In this document: piece after piece, positions 12,943-21,388 of the stretch | Numbering within the stretch: the stretch's first letter is position 1 | How the letters are laid out: the number at the start of each line of letters is the position of its first letter | IMG/VR virus record: IMGVR_UViG_3300032288_001775 | Coordinates: 1-35,498 of that record | Source: a virus | Strand: one strand, 5' to 3' | DNA length: 35,498 nucleotides | Translations under genes and position numbers: made by a program | The notes under the pieces: model-generated | The model's input: only the letters and a program-made list of their open reading frames with translations | Database searches by the model: none | What the model was told of the DNA's origin: nothing

Positions 12943-14565
12943 TTAGATATATGCGCCCATCAAGGTCATTACCTCAACGGATTGTGTGTCTATTATTAGT
13001 GTTCCCCAGGAAGCAGCGCTTCCATCTGTTGTTAAATATTTTCCATTATGTCCAGACTGACTTGGCAATACATATACACTTGATGTGTCTAAATTTATAG
13101 TTGCACTACCACTTGTTGCCCCACCCGACAATCCTGTGCCAGCTACTACTGCTGTTATGTCGCCTGATGATGTGAACACTTGCCAAGATGATGTTCCACC
13201 GTTCCAGACATACATATTGTAGTCAGTAGTGTTGTAATAAATAACACCATCGATTAATGGGTTTCCATCATTGTCGGTAGTTGGAGGAGTAGCCTTTGCT
13301 CCGAGGTAACGGTCATCAAACAACTCATAAGATGCAGCAGCGCTAGATGCAGAGGTTGCAGCAGATGCAGCGCTTGTCGCTGCAGCGGATGCACTATTGG
13401 CAGATGCTGTAGCAGAGTTTGCTGCACTTGTAGCAGATGTTGCTGCAGCCGTTGCAGAAGCAGCAGCCGATGTTGCACTTGTGGCAGCAGCAGTTGCACT
13501 TGCAGCAGCGCTTGTAGCGCTGGTCGCAGCAGATGTTTGTGATGTCAAGGCACTTGATGCTGATGTCGCAGCAGAACTTGCACTAGTAGCAGCAGCGGTT
13601 TCACTTGATGCTGCAGCGGTAGCATATCCAGCAATAGAAGCAACAGAAGCAGCAGCGGTAGTTGCACTATTGGCTGCGGAAGTTGCAGAGGTTGCAGCAG
13701 CGGTAGCGCTTGCTGCAGCCGAAGTTGCTGATGTAGCAGCAGATGTCTGGCTAGTTAAAGCAGATGATGCACTGGTTGCTGCTGCAGTAGCAGATGCTGC
13801 TGCAGAGGTAGCAGATGTGGCTGCTGAAGTTTGAGATGTAAGAGCAGATGATGCAGATGTAGCAGCGGATGTTGCCGATGTAGCAGCGCTAGTGGCTGAT
13901 GTGGCAGCAGCAGTTGCTGAGTTTGCAGCAGAGGTTGCATATGATGCAATCGTTGCAACCGAGTTGGCAGCAGATGTAGCCGACGTTGCTGCAGATGCAG
14001 CAGAGGTAGCTGCTGCAGTTGCACTATTAGAAGCAGAGGTAGCAGAAGTTGCAGCAGCAGCTACTTGAGCGTCAGCGAAGTCTTTACGAACAGCATCGCT
14101 AGATGATGTTGGTGTTGCAAGATTTGTAATCTTATATCCACCAGCATCAAGAATAGAACCAAGGGTTGCTGTAGTTAGAGTTTTACCAGTAAGCGTTTGT
14201 GCTCCACCAGTTCCTACAATATCTCCAGTTACTCCGTGTGCATTAGTTGCTGCTTCATGAGAACGGAAGTCAGAGAAGTCCAATGCAGAAACACCGTGTT
14301 CTACAATTGCGCCAACTGAGTGTGCCTTGGAGCTTGTGCCATCAACGCCACGAGTTACCGTATATGCAGTACCAACGAGGGCGGTTACCGTTACGATTTC
14401 TTCGTTAGCGGTATCCTTTTCAAGAATAAGTGTGAATGGATACTGCGATGGTAAACCAGAAGCAGCAGCCAGCGACAAGCTTGTGCTTGCCGTGCTAGCG
14501 TCAATAGCGCTAGACAGTGTTGTCTTAGCAGCGGTTGAGCTATAATAACGTGCAATTGTTGGCAT
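12943..14565 (-). CDS. Tail fibre with long Ala/Ser/Thr repeat shaft
   Basis: The product is 540 aa. Residues 1-165 are globular, with SGLPSQYPFTLILEKDTANEEIVTVTA and TVTRGVDGTSSKAH, a module common at the start of actinophage fibres. A shaft of about 235 residues follows, almost only A, S and T in seven-residue-like ASAATSATSA units broken by VASIAGYAT-type breaks. This is probably a trimeric coiled shaft like that of lambda Stf-type fibres. The C-terminal 140 residues (KATPPTTDNDGNPLIDGVIYYN, then YNMYVWNGGTSSW) are the distal part. The ATG has GAGGT upstream. Confidence 0.8.
   Translation of the reverse strand: MPTIARYYSSTAAKTTLSSAIDASTASTSLSLAAASGLPSQYPFTLILEKDTANEEIVTVTALVGTAYTVTRGVDGTSSKAHSVGAIVEHGVSALDFSDFRSHEAATNAHGVTGDIVGTGGAQTLTGKTLTTATLGSILDAGGYKITNLATPTSSSDAVRKDFADAQVAAAATSATSASNSATAAATSAASAATSATSAANSVATIASYATSAANSATAAATSATSAATSATSAATSASSALTSQTSAATSATSAAASATAAATSASSALTSQTSAATSATSAAASATAAATSATSAANSATTAAASVASIAGYATAAASSETAAATSASSAATSASSALTSQTSAATSATSAAASATAAATSATSAAASATAAATSATSAANSATASANSASAAATSAASAATSASSAAASYELFDDRYLGAKATPPTTDNDGNPLIDGVIYYNTTDYNMYVWNGGTSSWQVFTSSGDITAVVAGTGLSGGATSGSATINLDTSSVYVLPSQSGHNGKYLTTDGSAASWGTLIIDTQSVEVMTLMGAYI
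13335..14060 (-). repeat. Coding repeat of the fibre shaft
   Basis: This is a run of GCA/GCT/TCT/ACT-type codons in imperfect 21-base-like units encoding the Ala/Ser/Thr shaft. The antisense strand shows an open Ala/Val-rich frame across it, which is only a by-product of the repeat. Confidence 0.75.
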
Positions 14566-14568
14566 GTA

Positions 14569-15468
14569 TTACCTCGTATACTGTATTGTGTTTAGGAAGT
14601 TGGCTTGTTGCTTAGCGATTTCTTCTGCTAAACGAACGGTGTAAAGCTGGAACAAATACTTTGCAGCATTGGTAGAAGCACCAGCTTGGACTGGTTGGTC
14701 TAGAGCATCTGCAGATACTGTAGTTGCTGTAACCTTTCCAGGGTCTACTGTTGTAAGTAGGCGATACATAGCACCTAAGCGAACGACATCTTCGCAAGAT
14801 GCTGGAAGACCACTAGCAGTTAACTCTTGGTTATCTGTAATGACTGTTGGGAACTTTGTATATTGAACATTGACTGTACGACCAGGCATTGGAGATTCTT
14901 TTAGAATCAAAGCTTGCTTGATTGTTGAAGTGTCAGTGTCATAATAATTCTTATCGACTCGATAGTTTTTAATAATCTGCCATACGCCTGTTGAGTCTGG
15001 GACATCCCATGAGATACCAGTTATATCTTCTAGCGCATCTGGTAGTAGGTATGAATAATCAGCACCATTAAAAGTAAATGTATGGTATGTAATAACTGGA
15101 AAGTTCATTGCTTTAATGGTTTCGTTAATTGCTCGCTTAACTTGATTGCGAGGAAAGATTGGGTTGTTACGTACAACCGAACCAACCACATGGCTTGTTG
15201 CCGTAGTGCCACGCCAGCCACGACCAATAACATTGCCAGTAGTTCCAAGAACCTGGATAGAACCGCTGGTTGGGATAATTTTCTTTAAGTAGATTAGTTC
15301 ATCATCTATCTCAACGATGCCCTTGCTTAGCGCAGTAGCATCATCAACCAACATGGTTGCGTCGCCAGCGGTTGTAGCGCTGGTAATAACCGTAACGGAT
15401 TCTTGGTTCTTGACATAAGAATTAACTTCGCCAAGGGTCTGTTCGGTCAGCTGGTTTAGTGTTGCCAT
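14569..15468 (-). CDS. Head-tail connector / tail adaptor-like protein
   Basis: The product is 299 aa. The N-terminal helix (LNQLTEQTLGEVNSYVKNQ) is followed by a beta domain (VITSATTAGDATMLVDDATAL, VEIDDELIYLKKI, IGRGWRGTTATSH). It then has a helical adaptor segment FPRNQVKRAINETIKAMNFPV, a further beta part and a C-terminal helix rich in A, E and K. The central segment resembles phage head-completion adaptors, which join portal and tail. It sits between small head genes and the fibres, where a connector is expected. Confidence 0.55.
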   Translation of the reverse strand: MATLNQLTEQTLGEVNSYVKNQESVTVITSATTAGDATMLVDDATALSKGIVEIDDELIYLKKIIPTSGSIQVLGTTGNVIGRGWRGTTATSHVVGSVVRNNPIFPRNQVKRAINETIKAMNFPVITYHTFTFNGADYSYLLPDALEDITGISWDVPDSTGVWQIIKNYRVDKNYYDTDTSTIKQALILKESPMPGRTVNVQYTKFPTVITDNQELTASGLPASCEDVVRLGAMYRLLTTVDPGKVTATTVSADALDQPVQAGASTNAAKYLFQLYTVRLAEEIAKQQANFLNTIQYTR

Positions 15469-15719
15469 TATGCTTGCGCTGCCCTTCCAATAAGGTCAGA
15501 TGCTCTGACCGCCTTTTGAATGTCTTTCATTTTTGTTGAAGCAGGTTGAATTCCTTGCTTGCGAGCGTCACGATATGCGCTCAATTCTTTATCTGTATTT
15601 TTAATATCGGCTGATACATGCTCATTGCTAATACTTAAATTAGCTGCACGAAGACAATCCCCCCAAGACTCATGGTCTTGAGTTGTACATCCACTTCTAC
15701 ACTTCGACAATGTATTCAC
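15468..15719 (-). CDS. Small actinophage-type protein, 83 aa
   Basis: The product begins MNTLSKCRSGCTTQDHESWGDCLRAANL and contains KELSAYRDARKQGIQPAS. I recognise the C-x3-C-x2-QDH-x-SWG-x-C motif followed by the AYRDARxQGIQP helix from small proteins near the capsid genes of actinobacterial phages; their function is unknown. The three cysteines may bind metal. This is a further pointer to an actinobacterial host. It overlaps the upstream gene by 23 bases. Confidence 0.65.
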   Translation of the reverse strand: MNTLSKCRSGCTTQDHESWGDCLRAANLSISNEHVSADIKNTDKELSAYRDARKQGIQPASTKMKDIQKAVRASDLIGRAAQA

Positions 15720-15951
15720 CGTATCCTGCAGCAGTTAACTCTGCTGCCTCTGCGTCAGTAATTGGGTTGTCATATCCACCACGAAGCACCTTGTCATAAT
15801 CAGCCAAGCTACTATCTTGTGGTGAAACTATGGTTGACCAAGTTCCATTCTTCTTAACAACTGTCTTGCCCCATGGATAAGAAACAAACCAAAGGTCATA
15901 TTGAAGACCAAGCTTGATTGTCATGGTTGGTCCACGAAATATTTTTGCCAT
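15697..15951 (-). CDS. Small hypothetical structural-region protein, 84 aa
   Basis: The product from the ATG at 15951 starts MAKIFRGPTMTIKLGLQYDLWFVSYPWG and ends AAELTAAGYGEYIVEV. It is beta-rich with a Trp/Tyr-rich middle and an acidic end. The ATG shares a base with the upstream stop (TAATG); a GTG two codons earlier is less likely. It is not recognised. Its position after the capsid suggests a head decoration, stopper or other completion protein. Confidence 0.6.
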   Translation of the reverse strand: MAKIFRGPTMTIKLGLQYDLWFVSYPWGKTVVKKNGTWSTIVSPQDSSLADYDKVLRGGYDNPITDAEAAELTAAGYGEYIVEV

Positions 15952-16226
15952 TACCACTTCACCTTGTCTGCCCAGTATGCTGCGGACATAACACCCTTGG
16001 CTATGTTCTTAGAGTGACGAGCCTTGAATGATTGGCGACGTTGGCGGTAAGACCTTGTTTCTCCAGCCTTCTTAGGAGAGCCTGATACACCTTGCTGACC
16101 AAACCTAATTGTCTTTACTTGTGAGCCAGACTTGGCTACGACAACATGGGATTTAGTGGGATGGCTGGGTGTGCGCTTGGGTTTATTAAACCCCGCTACT
16201 CCCGCCCTCTTTAGCCTTGGGTCCAT
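15951..16226 (-). CDS. Basic phage protein, 91 aa (DUF6321-like)
   Basis: The product starts MDPRLKRAGVAGFNKPKRTP and contains HPTKSHVVVAKSG, KTIRFGQQGVSGSPKK, SFKARHSKNIAKG and MSAAYWADKVKW. This whole pattern is one I recall from small basic proteins of aquatic phages annotated as DUF6321. It is rich in Lys, Arg and His and is likely to contact DNA or RNA. It overlaps the preceding 56-aa gene by 41 bases. Function unknown. Confidence 0.68.
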   Translation of the reverse strand: MDPRLKRAGVAGFNKPKRTPSHPTKSHVVVAKSGSQVKTIRFGQQGVSGSPKKAGETRSYRQRRQSFKARHSKNIAKGVMSAAYWADKVKW

Positions 16227-16356
16227 TCTTCTTATACTCCCCGACTTTTCCTAGTATCGACTGGATACGTCCATCTTTACGAAGACGAACAATCATTCCA
16301 TCTTTAATCTGTATTGGGTTAAAACTATGTTTTGACTTGTACTTACCAGACGACAT
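16186..16356 (-). CDS. Small basic protein, 56 aa
   Basis: The ATG at 16356 shares a base with the stop of the preceding 53-aa gene (TAATG). The product reads MSSGKYKSKHSFNPIQIKDG, then MIVRLRKDGRIQSILGKVGEY, ending KEGGSSGV. A strand-turn-strand in the middle resembles a small barrel half. The downstream end overlaps the DUF6321-like gene by 41 bases in another frame, which is long for this genome, so the last residues are less certain than the start. Confidence 0.6.
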   Translation of the reverse strand: MSSGKYKSKHSFNPIQIKDGMIVRLRKDGRIQSILGKVGEYKKNGPKAKEGGSSGV

Positions 16357-16517
16357 TACTTCTTCTTTAACTTAGGCTTCTTTACTGCCATCTTCTTGCC
16401 GTATTCAACTTTTCTTTCCATTTTGCCTTCAGTTTTTTCATGCTTCTTTGCAGCTTTCTTGGCTGCAGCAATTCCCTTAGCTGTGTATGGAAACTTCTTT
16501 CCTTCTACCATTGGCAT
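16356..16517 (-). CDS. Small Lys/Ala-rich protein, 53 aa
   Basis: The start and stop both form TAATG overlaps with neighbouring genes. The product MPMVEGKKFPYTAKGIAAAK continues as Lys/Ala helix (KKAAKKHEKTEGKMERKVEYG) and ends KPKLKKK. It is strongly basic and probably binds DNA or is a packaged head protein. VEGKKFPYTAKG is a motif common in small basic phage proteins near the capsid. Function unknown. Confidence 0.68.
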   Translation of the reverse strand: MPMVEGKKFPYTAKGIAAAKKAAKKHEKTEGKMERKVEYGKKMAVKKPKLKKK

Positions 16518-16717
16518 TATTCTTCATCCTTGTCTGTAAATTCTGGTGACTCTAATTCCCAATCGGGCAGATGACGAACCATTAGTTCCCACGCTTCGCC
16601 TTCTGTAAAACCTGCTTGTGCAAAAGAGTTATACAATTCATGTGCTTGATGTGCATACTCTTGGAGTGGCGTAAAGAAATCTAACGGTAGTTCTTCAGCC
16701 TTTTTCTTTTTAGCCAT
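16517..16717 (-). CDS. Small acidic protein after the capsid gene, 66 aa
   Basis: It starts MAKKKKAEELPLDFFTPLQEYAHQAHELYNSF and has GFTEGEAWELMVRHLPDWE, ending in acidic ESPEFTDKDEE. It is helical, with a basic head and acidic tail. The ATG at 16717 has a clear AAGGAG site. It is the first gene past a hairpin that follows the capsid gene, so it may be made in lower amounts than capsid. Not recognised. Confidence 0.65.
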   Translation of the reverse strand: MAKKKKAEELPLDFFTPLQEYAHQAHELYNSFAQAGFTEGEAWELMVRHLPDWELESPEFTDKDEE

Positions 16718-16734
16718 TGTTCTCCTTGCGTGAA

Positions 16735-16756
16735 GAGGGGTGGTTGCCCACCCCTC
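16735..16756 (-). terminator. Hairpin after the capsid gene (attenuator or processing site)
   Basis: GAGGGGTGG, four bases, CCACCCCTC form a perfect 9-bp GC-rich stem between the capsid stop and the next gene. There is no T-tract on the leftward side, so it is more likely a partial terminator or an mRNA-stabilising hairpin that raises capsid over downstream products. Confidence 0.6.
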
Positions 16757-16768
16757 CCACTTTGTAAA

Positions 16769-17746
16769 CTACGCAGTTGCGATGCTTGACTTGGTCTGGA
16801 TGACGTAACGTGCTTCCTTACGGAAGATGTTCCATCCGAGTAGACCCTTCCAACCCGCTGGGCGGAAGCGCATCAACTTATCTGTCACAGGACCGATAAC
16901 TGTCTTTGGCTCGTAAGAAACAGCCTCAAGAAGAGCCTGCTTTCCGAGAAGAACAGTTGCGTATACCTTTGAAGTGCCTGAGCCAGAGATTGACTCGCAG
17001 CGTGGAGATTCGATATAACGAACTTGGTCGTAGATACCGATTTCACCATTCCAAAGGTTGGCAACGCCAGCCTCTGTGTAGGTGTGAGGCAACTGCCATA
17101 CAGCAGAACCAGATGATTGAGCTTCTGAACGAAGGTCATAAGATACATCTGGGTGAATTAGTGCTGTGTAGAGTCCGCCTTCACGTGGCTGTACGTTTGC
17201 GCCACGAAGCTTGGCAACACCCTTACGTGCAAGAGCAGCGGTTAGGTATGCAGCTGTGGTGCTTGAAGATACGTTCTCACCGTTGATGGTTGTTTCATCA
17301 GCAGAAGTTGTACCTGTGTAACGCATTGTTGCAAGAGATGTCAGCTTGCCCCAGACCAAAGAGTCTAGAGAGTCGCGCATGTTGAATGACAACATGTCTG
17401 CAACAGCTGGGTCAATTGCTGAAAGTGACTCAAGAGCCAAGCGCTCAGTTGTGATTACAGCATTGCCGTATTCATCTACTGTAACATTCACCTTGTTGGT
17501 GTTGTTAAGTGTTACTGCGTCTGGGTCTTGTGTCTGAGTTAGTGCAGTAGTTGCACGTGATAGGTCCTGATAGACCTGGAAGACGACGGTGTTACCTGGG
17601 TTTGTTACATCGACTGGGCGCTTGTCCGCAAACTTACGGAACATTGGCTCAGAGCGAAGGTTAAACTCAATGTACTTGTCATACGCCGTCTGAATCAAGT
17701 TCGACATCGTTGATGTCGTTGTTGACGTTGCTGGTGTAGTAGGCAT
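16769..17746 (-). CDS. Major capsid protein, N4-gp56 type
   Basis: The product is 325 aa. MSNLIQTAYDKYIEFNLRSEPMFRKFADKRPVDVTNPGNTVVFQVY is the typical opening of N4-gp56-family capsid proteins (HK97 fold: N-arm, then a beta strand with the PGNTVVF turn). The centre has ALARKGVAKLRGANVQPREGGLYTALIHPDVSYDLR, the spine helix and A-domain region, and the C-terminus has an ALLEAVS...PKTVIGPVTD strand. It follows the scaffold gene, and a good AAGGA site precedes the ATG. It forms the icosahedral shell. Confidence 0.9.
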   Translation of the reverse strand: MPTTPATSTTTSTMSNLIQTAYDKYIEFNLRSEPMFRKFADKRPVDVTNPGNTVVFQVYQDLSRATTALTQTQDPDAVTLNNTNKVNVTVDEYGNAVITTERLALESLSAIDPAVADMLSFNMRDSLDSLVWGKLTSLATMRYTGTTSADETTINGENVSSSTTAAYLTAALARKGVAKLRGANVQPREGGLYTALIHPDVSYDLRSEAQSSGSAVWQLPHTYTEAGVANLWNGEIGIYDQVRYIESPRCESISGSGTSKVYATVLLGKQALLEAVSYEPKTVIGPVTDKLMRFRPAGWKGLLGWNIFRKEARYVIQTKSSIATA

Positions 17747-17780
17747 GATTTCCTTCTAATTGGGGTTGATTGTGGACGTA

Positions 17781-18230
17781 TCAGCCTTTGAGTAGATTAC
17801 TTAATTCCTCTGGCGAACCTACGTTCGCAATCCGAGAAGCTAAGTCCTGACCCACGTATGGGTCAATATCTCCATCATCAAAGTCTGACATTCGCTCATA
17901 TGATTGAGCGTCAGGGGACTCAGTCCCCTCTTCAACGGCTTCGATACCGAATGCATCGCCGTATTCATTTAACCATTGTGCGACAGCATCCTCGTCCGCT
18001 TCAACTTCATCTGGGATGAATTTTGCGATTCGTGGATTGAGTCCGAAACTTTCTAAGATTTCGCCAACGGATGCTTCGTGACTTTGTGTAGTGAACTCTG
18101 CAAGGATTTCATCACGTTCTTTGACTTGCTTAGAAAGTGCGTCAATCTGTTTGCGAAGTTTCTTTACAAGGTCAGTTCCACTGCCATTGTCTTCATCTTC
18201 GTAGTCGTACTCTAGGTATTCTTCTGCCAT
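17781..18230 (-). CDS. Capsid scaffolding protein
   Basis: The product is 149 aa. It is very acidic at the N-terminus (EEYLEYDYEDEDNGSG), followed by a coiled-coil (LVKKLRKQIDALSKQVKERDEILAEF), another acidic central part and a short C-terminal helix (GSPEELSNLLKG). This composition and its place just upstream of the capsid gene are characteristic of phage scaffolding proteins, which guide shell assembly and then leave. A strong AAAGGGAG site precedes the ATG. No protease is seen near it. Confidence 0.8.
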   Translation of the reverse strand: MAEEYLEYDYEDEDNGSGTDLVKKLRKQIDALSKQVKERDEILAEFTTQSHEASVGEILESFGLNPRIAKFIPDEVEADEDAVAQWLNEYGDAFGIEAVEEGTESPDAQSYERMSDFDDGDIDPYVGQDLASRIANVGSPEELSNLLKG

Positions 18231-18371
18231 TGTTTTCTCCCTTTATTAGTAGTTAAACCCTCATCGGGTTCTGCACCACACGTACTCCTCAGCAGGGGTA
18301 CTGATTCGTAGACGTGATGACTTCCAGACTTATACACATCACCAGGGCTGGACGGTCTGGGACGGAATCTA
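18231..18371 (-). promoter_or_regulatory. Intergenic spacer with possible promoter for scaffold and capsid
   Basis: This 141-base gap is long for the operon. Reading leftward it has a -10-like TATAAG (18334-18329) preceded by TG; no good -35 was found. The spacer and a strong ribosome-binding site before the scaffold gene suggest extra expression of head genes. Otherwise I see nothing. Confidence 0.35.
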
Positions 18372-20021
18372 TTAAACGTCAGGTGTTCTTAAACGAGAAC
18401 CTAACGATGCGCGGTCAATTGCTCCACGTTGCTGGAACTTGGCGCGTTCTTTAGAGGCAAGCTTCTTAGTCTTGATACCAACTTCAGTACCACCTGCAAG
18501 ACCAAGTGATTCACGTGCTAAGTCTTCCGTACCAGCGGTTTCGCCATACAGTGACATTAAGCGTCGGTAATCATCTTGTTCGCGGGCTGCACCTTGGAAG
18601 GCACGTTCGGCAGCATCTGCCTTACCTGCCTTGGTAATTTCTTCAGCAAAGCCTCTAGAGATACCTGTATCAAATCCTGCACGAGCAGCAGCTCCACCAA
18701 CTTCAGCAGAGGTATACATTAACTTAGCTTTCTCTGTTGAATACTGGTAACGAGAATTGATAGCATCAAATGCCTTCTCATTATCTAGCAAGTAGGCGAC
18801 AAGGTCGCCAGAGGATAAGTCATAGTAATCTTTAAGTGCTTTAACAATTTGCTGGTCTGCCTTTTGTAGCGCATTTTGTGCAATGTTAACACGTGCTGTA
18901 AATTCACCAACGCTAATTGAGTTGGCAATAAGGTTACCTAAATCTTCTGGTTGGTCGTAGAACATTTCTGGTAATCCTGCTTCTTGCATGATTTCTCTAT
19001 AACCATCTTCAGCAGCAATGTATTCTGCTGGGGCTAGAAGTCTATCACCAGGACGACCCTTACCATCTGCTATACGTTTACGGATAGCTTCATTAGCAGC
19101 AAACCGTGTCTTGTATGCATCGCTTGTATAAATAGTATTTAATACTTGCTCATCGGTTGGCATAATGTTTTCTTCATAGACTTTATCTATGGTATCCATC
19201 AAAGACTTAATAAACGCATCACCAAGTCCTGTGTTCTCAAACATTCTCATAACTGAATCACGAGCACCAAAGTCTTTGTATGATTCAATTAAGTTACCAA
19301 GAGAACCATCAGACATTTGTTGATATACCTCAACAACGCCACCAGTTTTACGAACTGTACGTGTACCAGTAACCTTTGGCTTTGCAGCATCAGCTGCAGC
19401 AGCAGCCTGCATAGATGCAATCTGTGCTGTTAACGCTGCAATCTGGTCAAGAACTGCAGCATTTGCTGCTGCATCAGGACCAGCTCCACCTGCACCTGGT
19501 ATTAAATCTGGGAATGGGTTAGGTGTTGGAGTGGGGGTTGGAGTGGGGGTTGGAGTCGGGGTTGGAGTCGGGGTTGGTGTGGGGGTTGGTGTGGGGGTAG
19601 GAGTCGGGGTTGGCTCTGGCGTAGGCTCTGGTGTAGGGGTTGGGGTTGGGGTTGGCGTAGGTGTGGGGGTAGGAGTAGGGGTTGGTTGCGGAGTTGTTGT
19701 TGTTGTAACTGGTTTATTTTCAAAACCAACCTTTACTGTAGTTCCAGACCAAATCATATTGCCACCCTCGTACTTAGGGTTGGTCTTGAATTTAGGGTTT
19801 AGTGCGTAAAGTTCTGCTAATGATAAATCATTAGCAGCAGCAATTTCTGAGAGCGTATCACCAGGTTGAACTTTAATAATTACTGGAACTTGTTTTGTTG
19901 CAGCTTGAGAAGCAGCATTGGCAGCTTGCATTTGAGAAATACGTGCTCGCTCTGCAGCGTCGGCTGCAGCATCATTTCGTACAGTAATTACTGAATCGTA
20001 AAAATCGTCATATGCTCCCAT
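18372..20021 (-). CDS. Virion protein with LysM domain, Pro-Thr repeat and large C-terminal part
   Basis: The product is 549 aa. Residues 48-99 are a LysM domain ([33 protein letters not shown]), which binds peptidoglycan sugars. About 111-167 is a PT repeat with a few PE units, a flexible linker. The remaining 380 residues form an Ala-rich helical domain with many charged residues, typical of internal or ejected virion proteins. No protease motif, coiled trimer or signal is evident. With two other LysM proteins upstream in the operon, a role in crossing the cell wall during DNA entry is inferred. Confidence 0.65.
   Translation of the reverse strand: MGAYDDFYDSVITVRNDAAADAAERARISQMQAANAASQAATKQVPVIIKVQPGDTLSEIAAANDLSLAELYALNPKFKTNPKYEGGNMIWSGTTVKVGFENKPVTTTTTPQPTPTPTPTPTPTPTPTPTPEPTPEPTPTPTPTPTPTPTPTPTPTPTPTPTPTPTPNPFPDLIPGAGGAGPDAAANAAVLDQIAALTAQIASMQAAAAADAAKPKVTGTRTVRKTGGVVEVYQQMSDGSLGNLIESYKDFGARDSVMRMFENTGLGDAFIKSLMDTIDKVYEENIMPTDEQVLNTIYTSDAYKTRFAANEAIRKRIADGKGRPGDRLLAPAEYIAAEDGYREIMQEAGLPEMFYDQPEDLGNLIANSISVGEFTARVNIAQNALQKADQQIVKALKDYYDLSSGDLVAYLLDNEKAFDAINSRYQYSTEKAKLMYTSAEVGGAAARAGFDTGISRGFAEEITKAGKADAAERAFQGAAREQDDYRRLMSLYGETAGTEDLARESLGLAGGTEVGIKTKKLASKERAKFQQRGAIDRASLGSRLRTPDV
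19515..19692 (-). repeat. Pro-Thr coding repeat; G-rich on the plus strand
   Basis: On the plus strand, imperfect repeats of GGNGTNGGGGTT-type 12-base units cover about 180 bases. They encode the PT linker on the minus strand. Runs of GGGG/GGGGG at short spacing give G-quadruplex potential and likely length variation. Confidence 0.8.
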
Positions 20022-20023
20022 GT

Positions 20024-21388
20024 TTACCCCAGGAATCCAAAGTCTTTAAGAATACGTGAAGCAATAGAAGTCTTCTCCTCTTTTGCTGTTTGGGTATCGT
20101 CCCACTTGGCGCTACGTCGTCCAAGTTTCTTTGTGTCATACAAGTTCATTGTGGTGAAGTTGCCGTCTTTATCTTGCATGTTTATAGCTCTTTGTACATA
20201 ATCATCATTAAGGTCAACTTGGTCAATATCCATTTCCCAAGTATCTGCAAGGGCTTTAAGCCATGGGTCTGCAGCCTCACGAAGAGTCTGACCTTGGTCA
20301 ATAAACTTAGCCAAGCCAGGAGCAAATGATTTTGCTCTAGCCTGCAGGTCATTATCTACATCTTCTGGGTTAAGAGTTCCAGCAACTAGACCCTTCATGC
20401 TTGCCTCGAACCACTTATCAAAGCTTGCATTAGATGTTGTCTGTTGGAATCCGTAATCACGAGCCATGCCGTATAACTTGCTAGCCATGGTTTCTAGCTT
20501 TCCAGCTAGACCAGTGTAGACAACACGACCATCAATAGAGTTTGTCTTAACAAACTTGATTGAATCAGCCATAAGTTTGTTTAGATAGTCTTGGTCAAAT
20601 CTAACAACCTTGCCATCTTTGATGATGGCTTGCTTCATCATATTGTTAGCGTATTCAATAGCCTGGTTTGCCGAGATAGTAAGACCCATTGCAGCATATT
20701 GCTTAACAATGTTACTTGCATTCTTCTGTAAGTCTGCAGCAAACTGACCTGGGTTAGTTGCTCTTGCGTAATCATATGAACGCTGAGTATCTGTCTGGTC
20801 ACGATACCAAGATGTGCCTTTAACAATAGCTTCCATCAAGGCTGGGTCTGTAACCATTGGACCTACGTCATTACCGTTGACATCTTTGCCAAGGATTCTG
20901 TTAAGTGCAGCCAATAGACTTGTGTCATTGTTAATAACAGCAGCAGTAATTCCGAATTGTGCTTGGAGTTGTGCCATAGATAACTTGTCAGTTGCCATTG
21001 GCACTGTAGTTGATGACTTAGCAGATGCATCAGTATTACCACTAAACCAATTAGGGTTATTGTTAACACCAGTCATTGGTACTACGGTTGCACCACCAGT
21101 ATATGGAAGAGTAGTTGTGGTGGCTCCACCAGTATATGGAAGATTAGTTGTTGCAGGCTTATTAGATGTAGTTCCTGCTGTAGCACCAGCCTTGGCTGTT
21201 GCAGTAGCTGGAGCCTTACCAGGAATTGTTAGTTTAGTACCAGCAAAGATTGTGTTACCACCGTTGTACTTAGGGTTTGTTGTAAGTACAGGGTTGGCTT
21301 TCTTAATTGCAGCAACCGTGGTTCCGTTTGCCTTAGCAATAGAGCTAAGAGTCTGACCAGATTTAACCGTTACTTTTGTGTCAGCCAC
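20024..21388 (-). CDS. Virion protein with N-terminal LysM and two LPYTG motifs
   Basis: The product is 454 aa from a GTG that overlaps the previous stop (TAGTG). LysM spans about 5-56 ([41 protein letters not shown]). A Thr/Ala-rich linker follows with LPYTGGAT at 83 and 94; the motif equals the sortase LPXTG signal, but there is no C-terminal membrane anchor. Residues 130-454 are helical and charged (e.g. [23 protein letters not shown]). It shares domain architecture with 18372-20021 and is probably an internal or ejected virion protein. Confidence 0.65.
   Translation of the reverse strand: MADTKVTVKSGQTLSSIAKANGTTVAAIKKANPVLTTNPKYNGGNTIFAGTKLTIPGKAPATATAKAGATAGTTSNKPATTNLPYTGGATTTTLPYTGGATVVPMTGVNNNPNWFSGNTDASAKSSTTVPMATDKLSMAQLQAQFGITAAVINNDTSLLAALNRILGKDVNGNDVGPMVTDPALMEAIVKGTSWYRDQTDTQRSYDYARATNPGQFAADLQKNASNIVKQYAAMGLTISANQAIEYANNMMKQAIIKDGKVVRFDQDYLNKLMADSIKFVKTNSIDGRVVYTGLAGKLETMASKLYGMARDYGFQQTTSNASFDKWFEASMKGLVAGTLNPEDVDNDLQARAKSFAPGLAKFIDQGQTLREAADPWLKALADTWEMDIDQVDLNDDYVQRAINMQDKDGNFTTMNLYDTKKLGRRSAKWDDTQTAKEEKTSIASRILKDFGFLG

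Noticed and set aside
13397-13834. A rightward Ala/Val repeat frame opposite the fibre shaft
   Set aside because: A mirror product of the Ala/Ser/Thr codon repeat; no independent support.
19531-19809. A rightward Gly-Val repeat protein
   Set aside because: Antisense translation of the Pro-Thr repeat.
20814-21356. A rightward 180-codon hydrophobic frame
   Set aside because: It lies opposite the LysM gene, which has a clear domain, and shows only Val/Ala/Leu-rich antisense composition.
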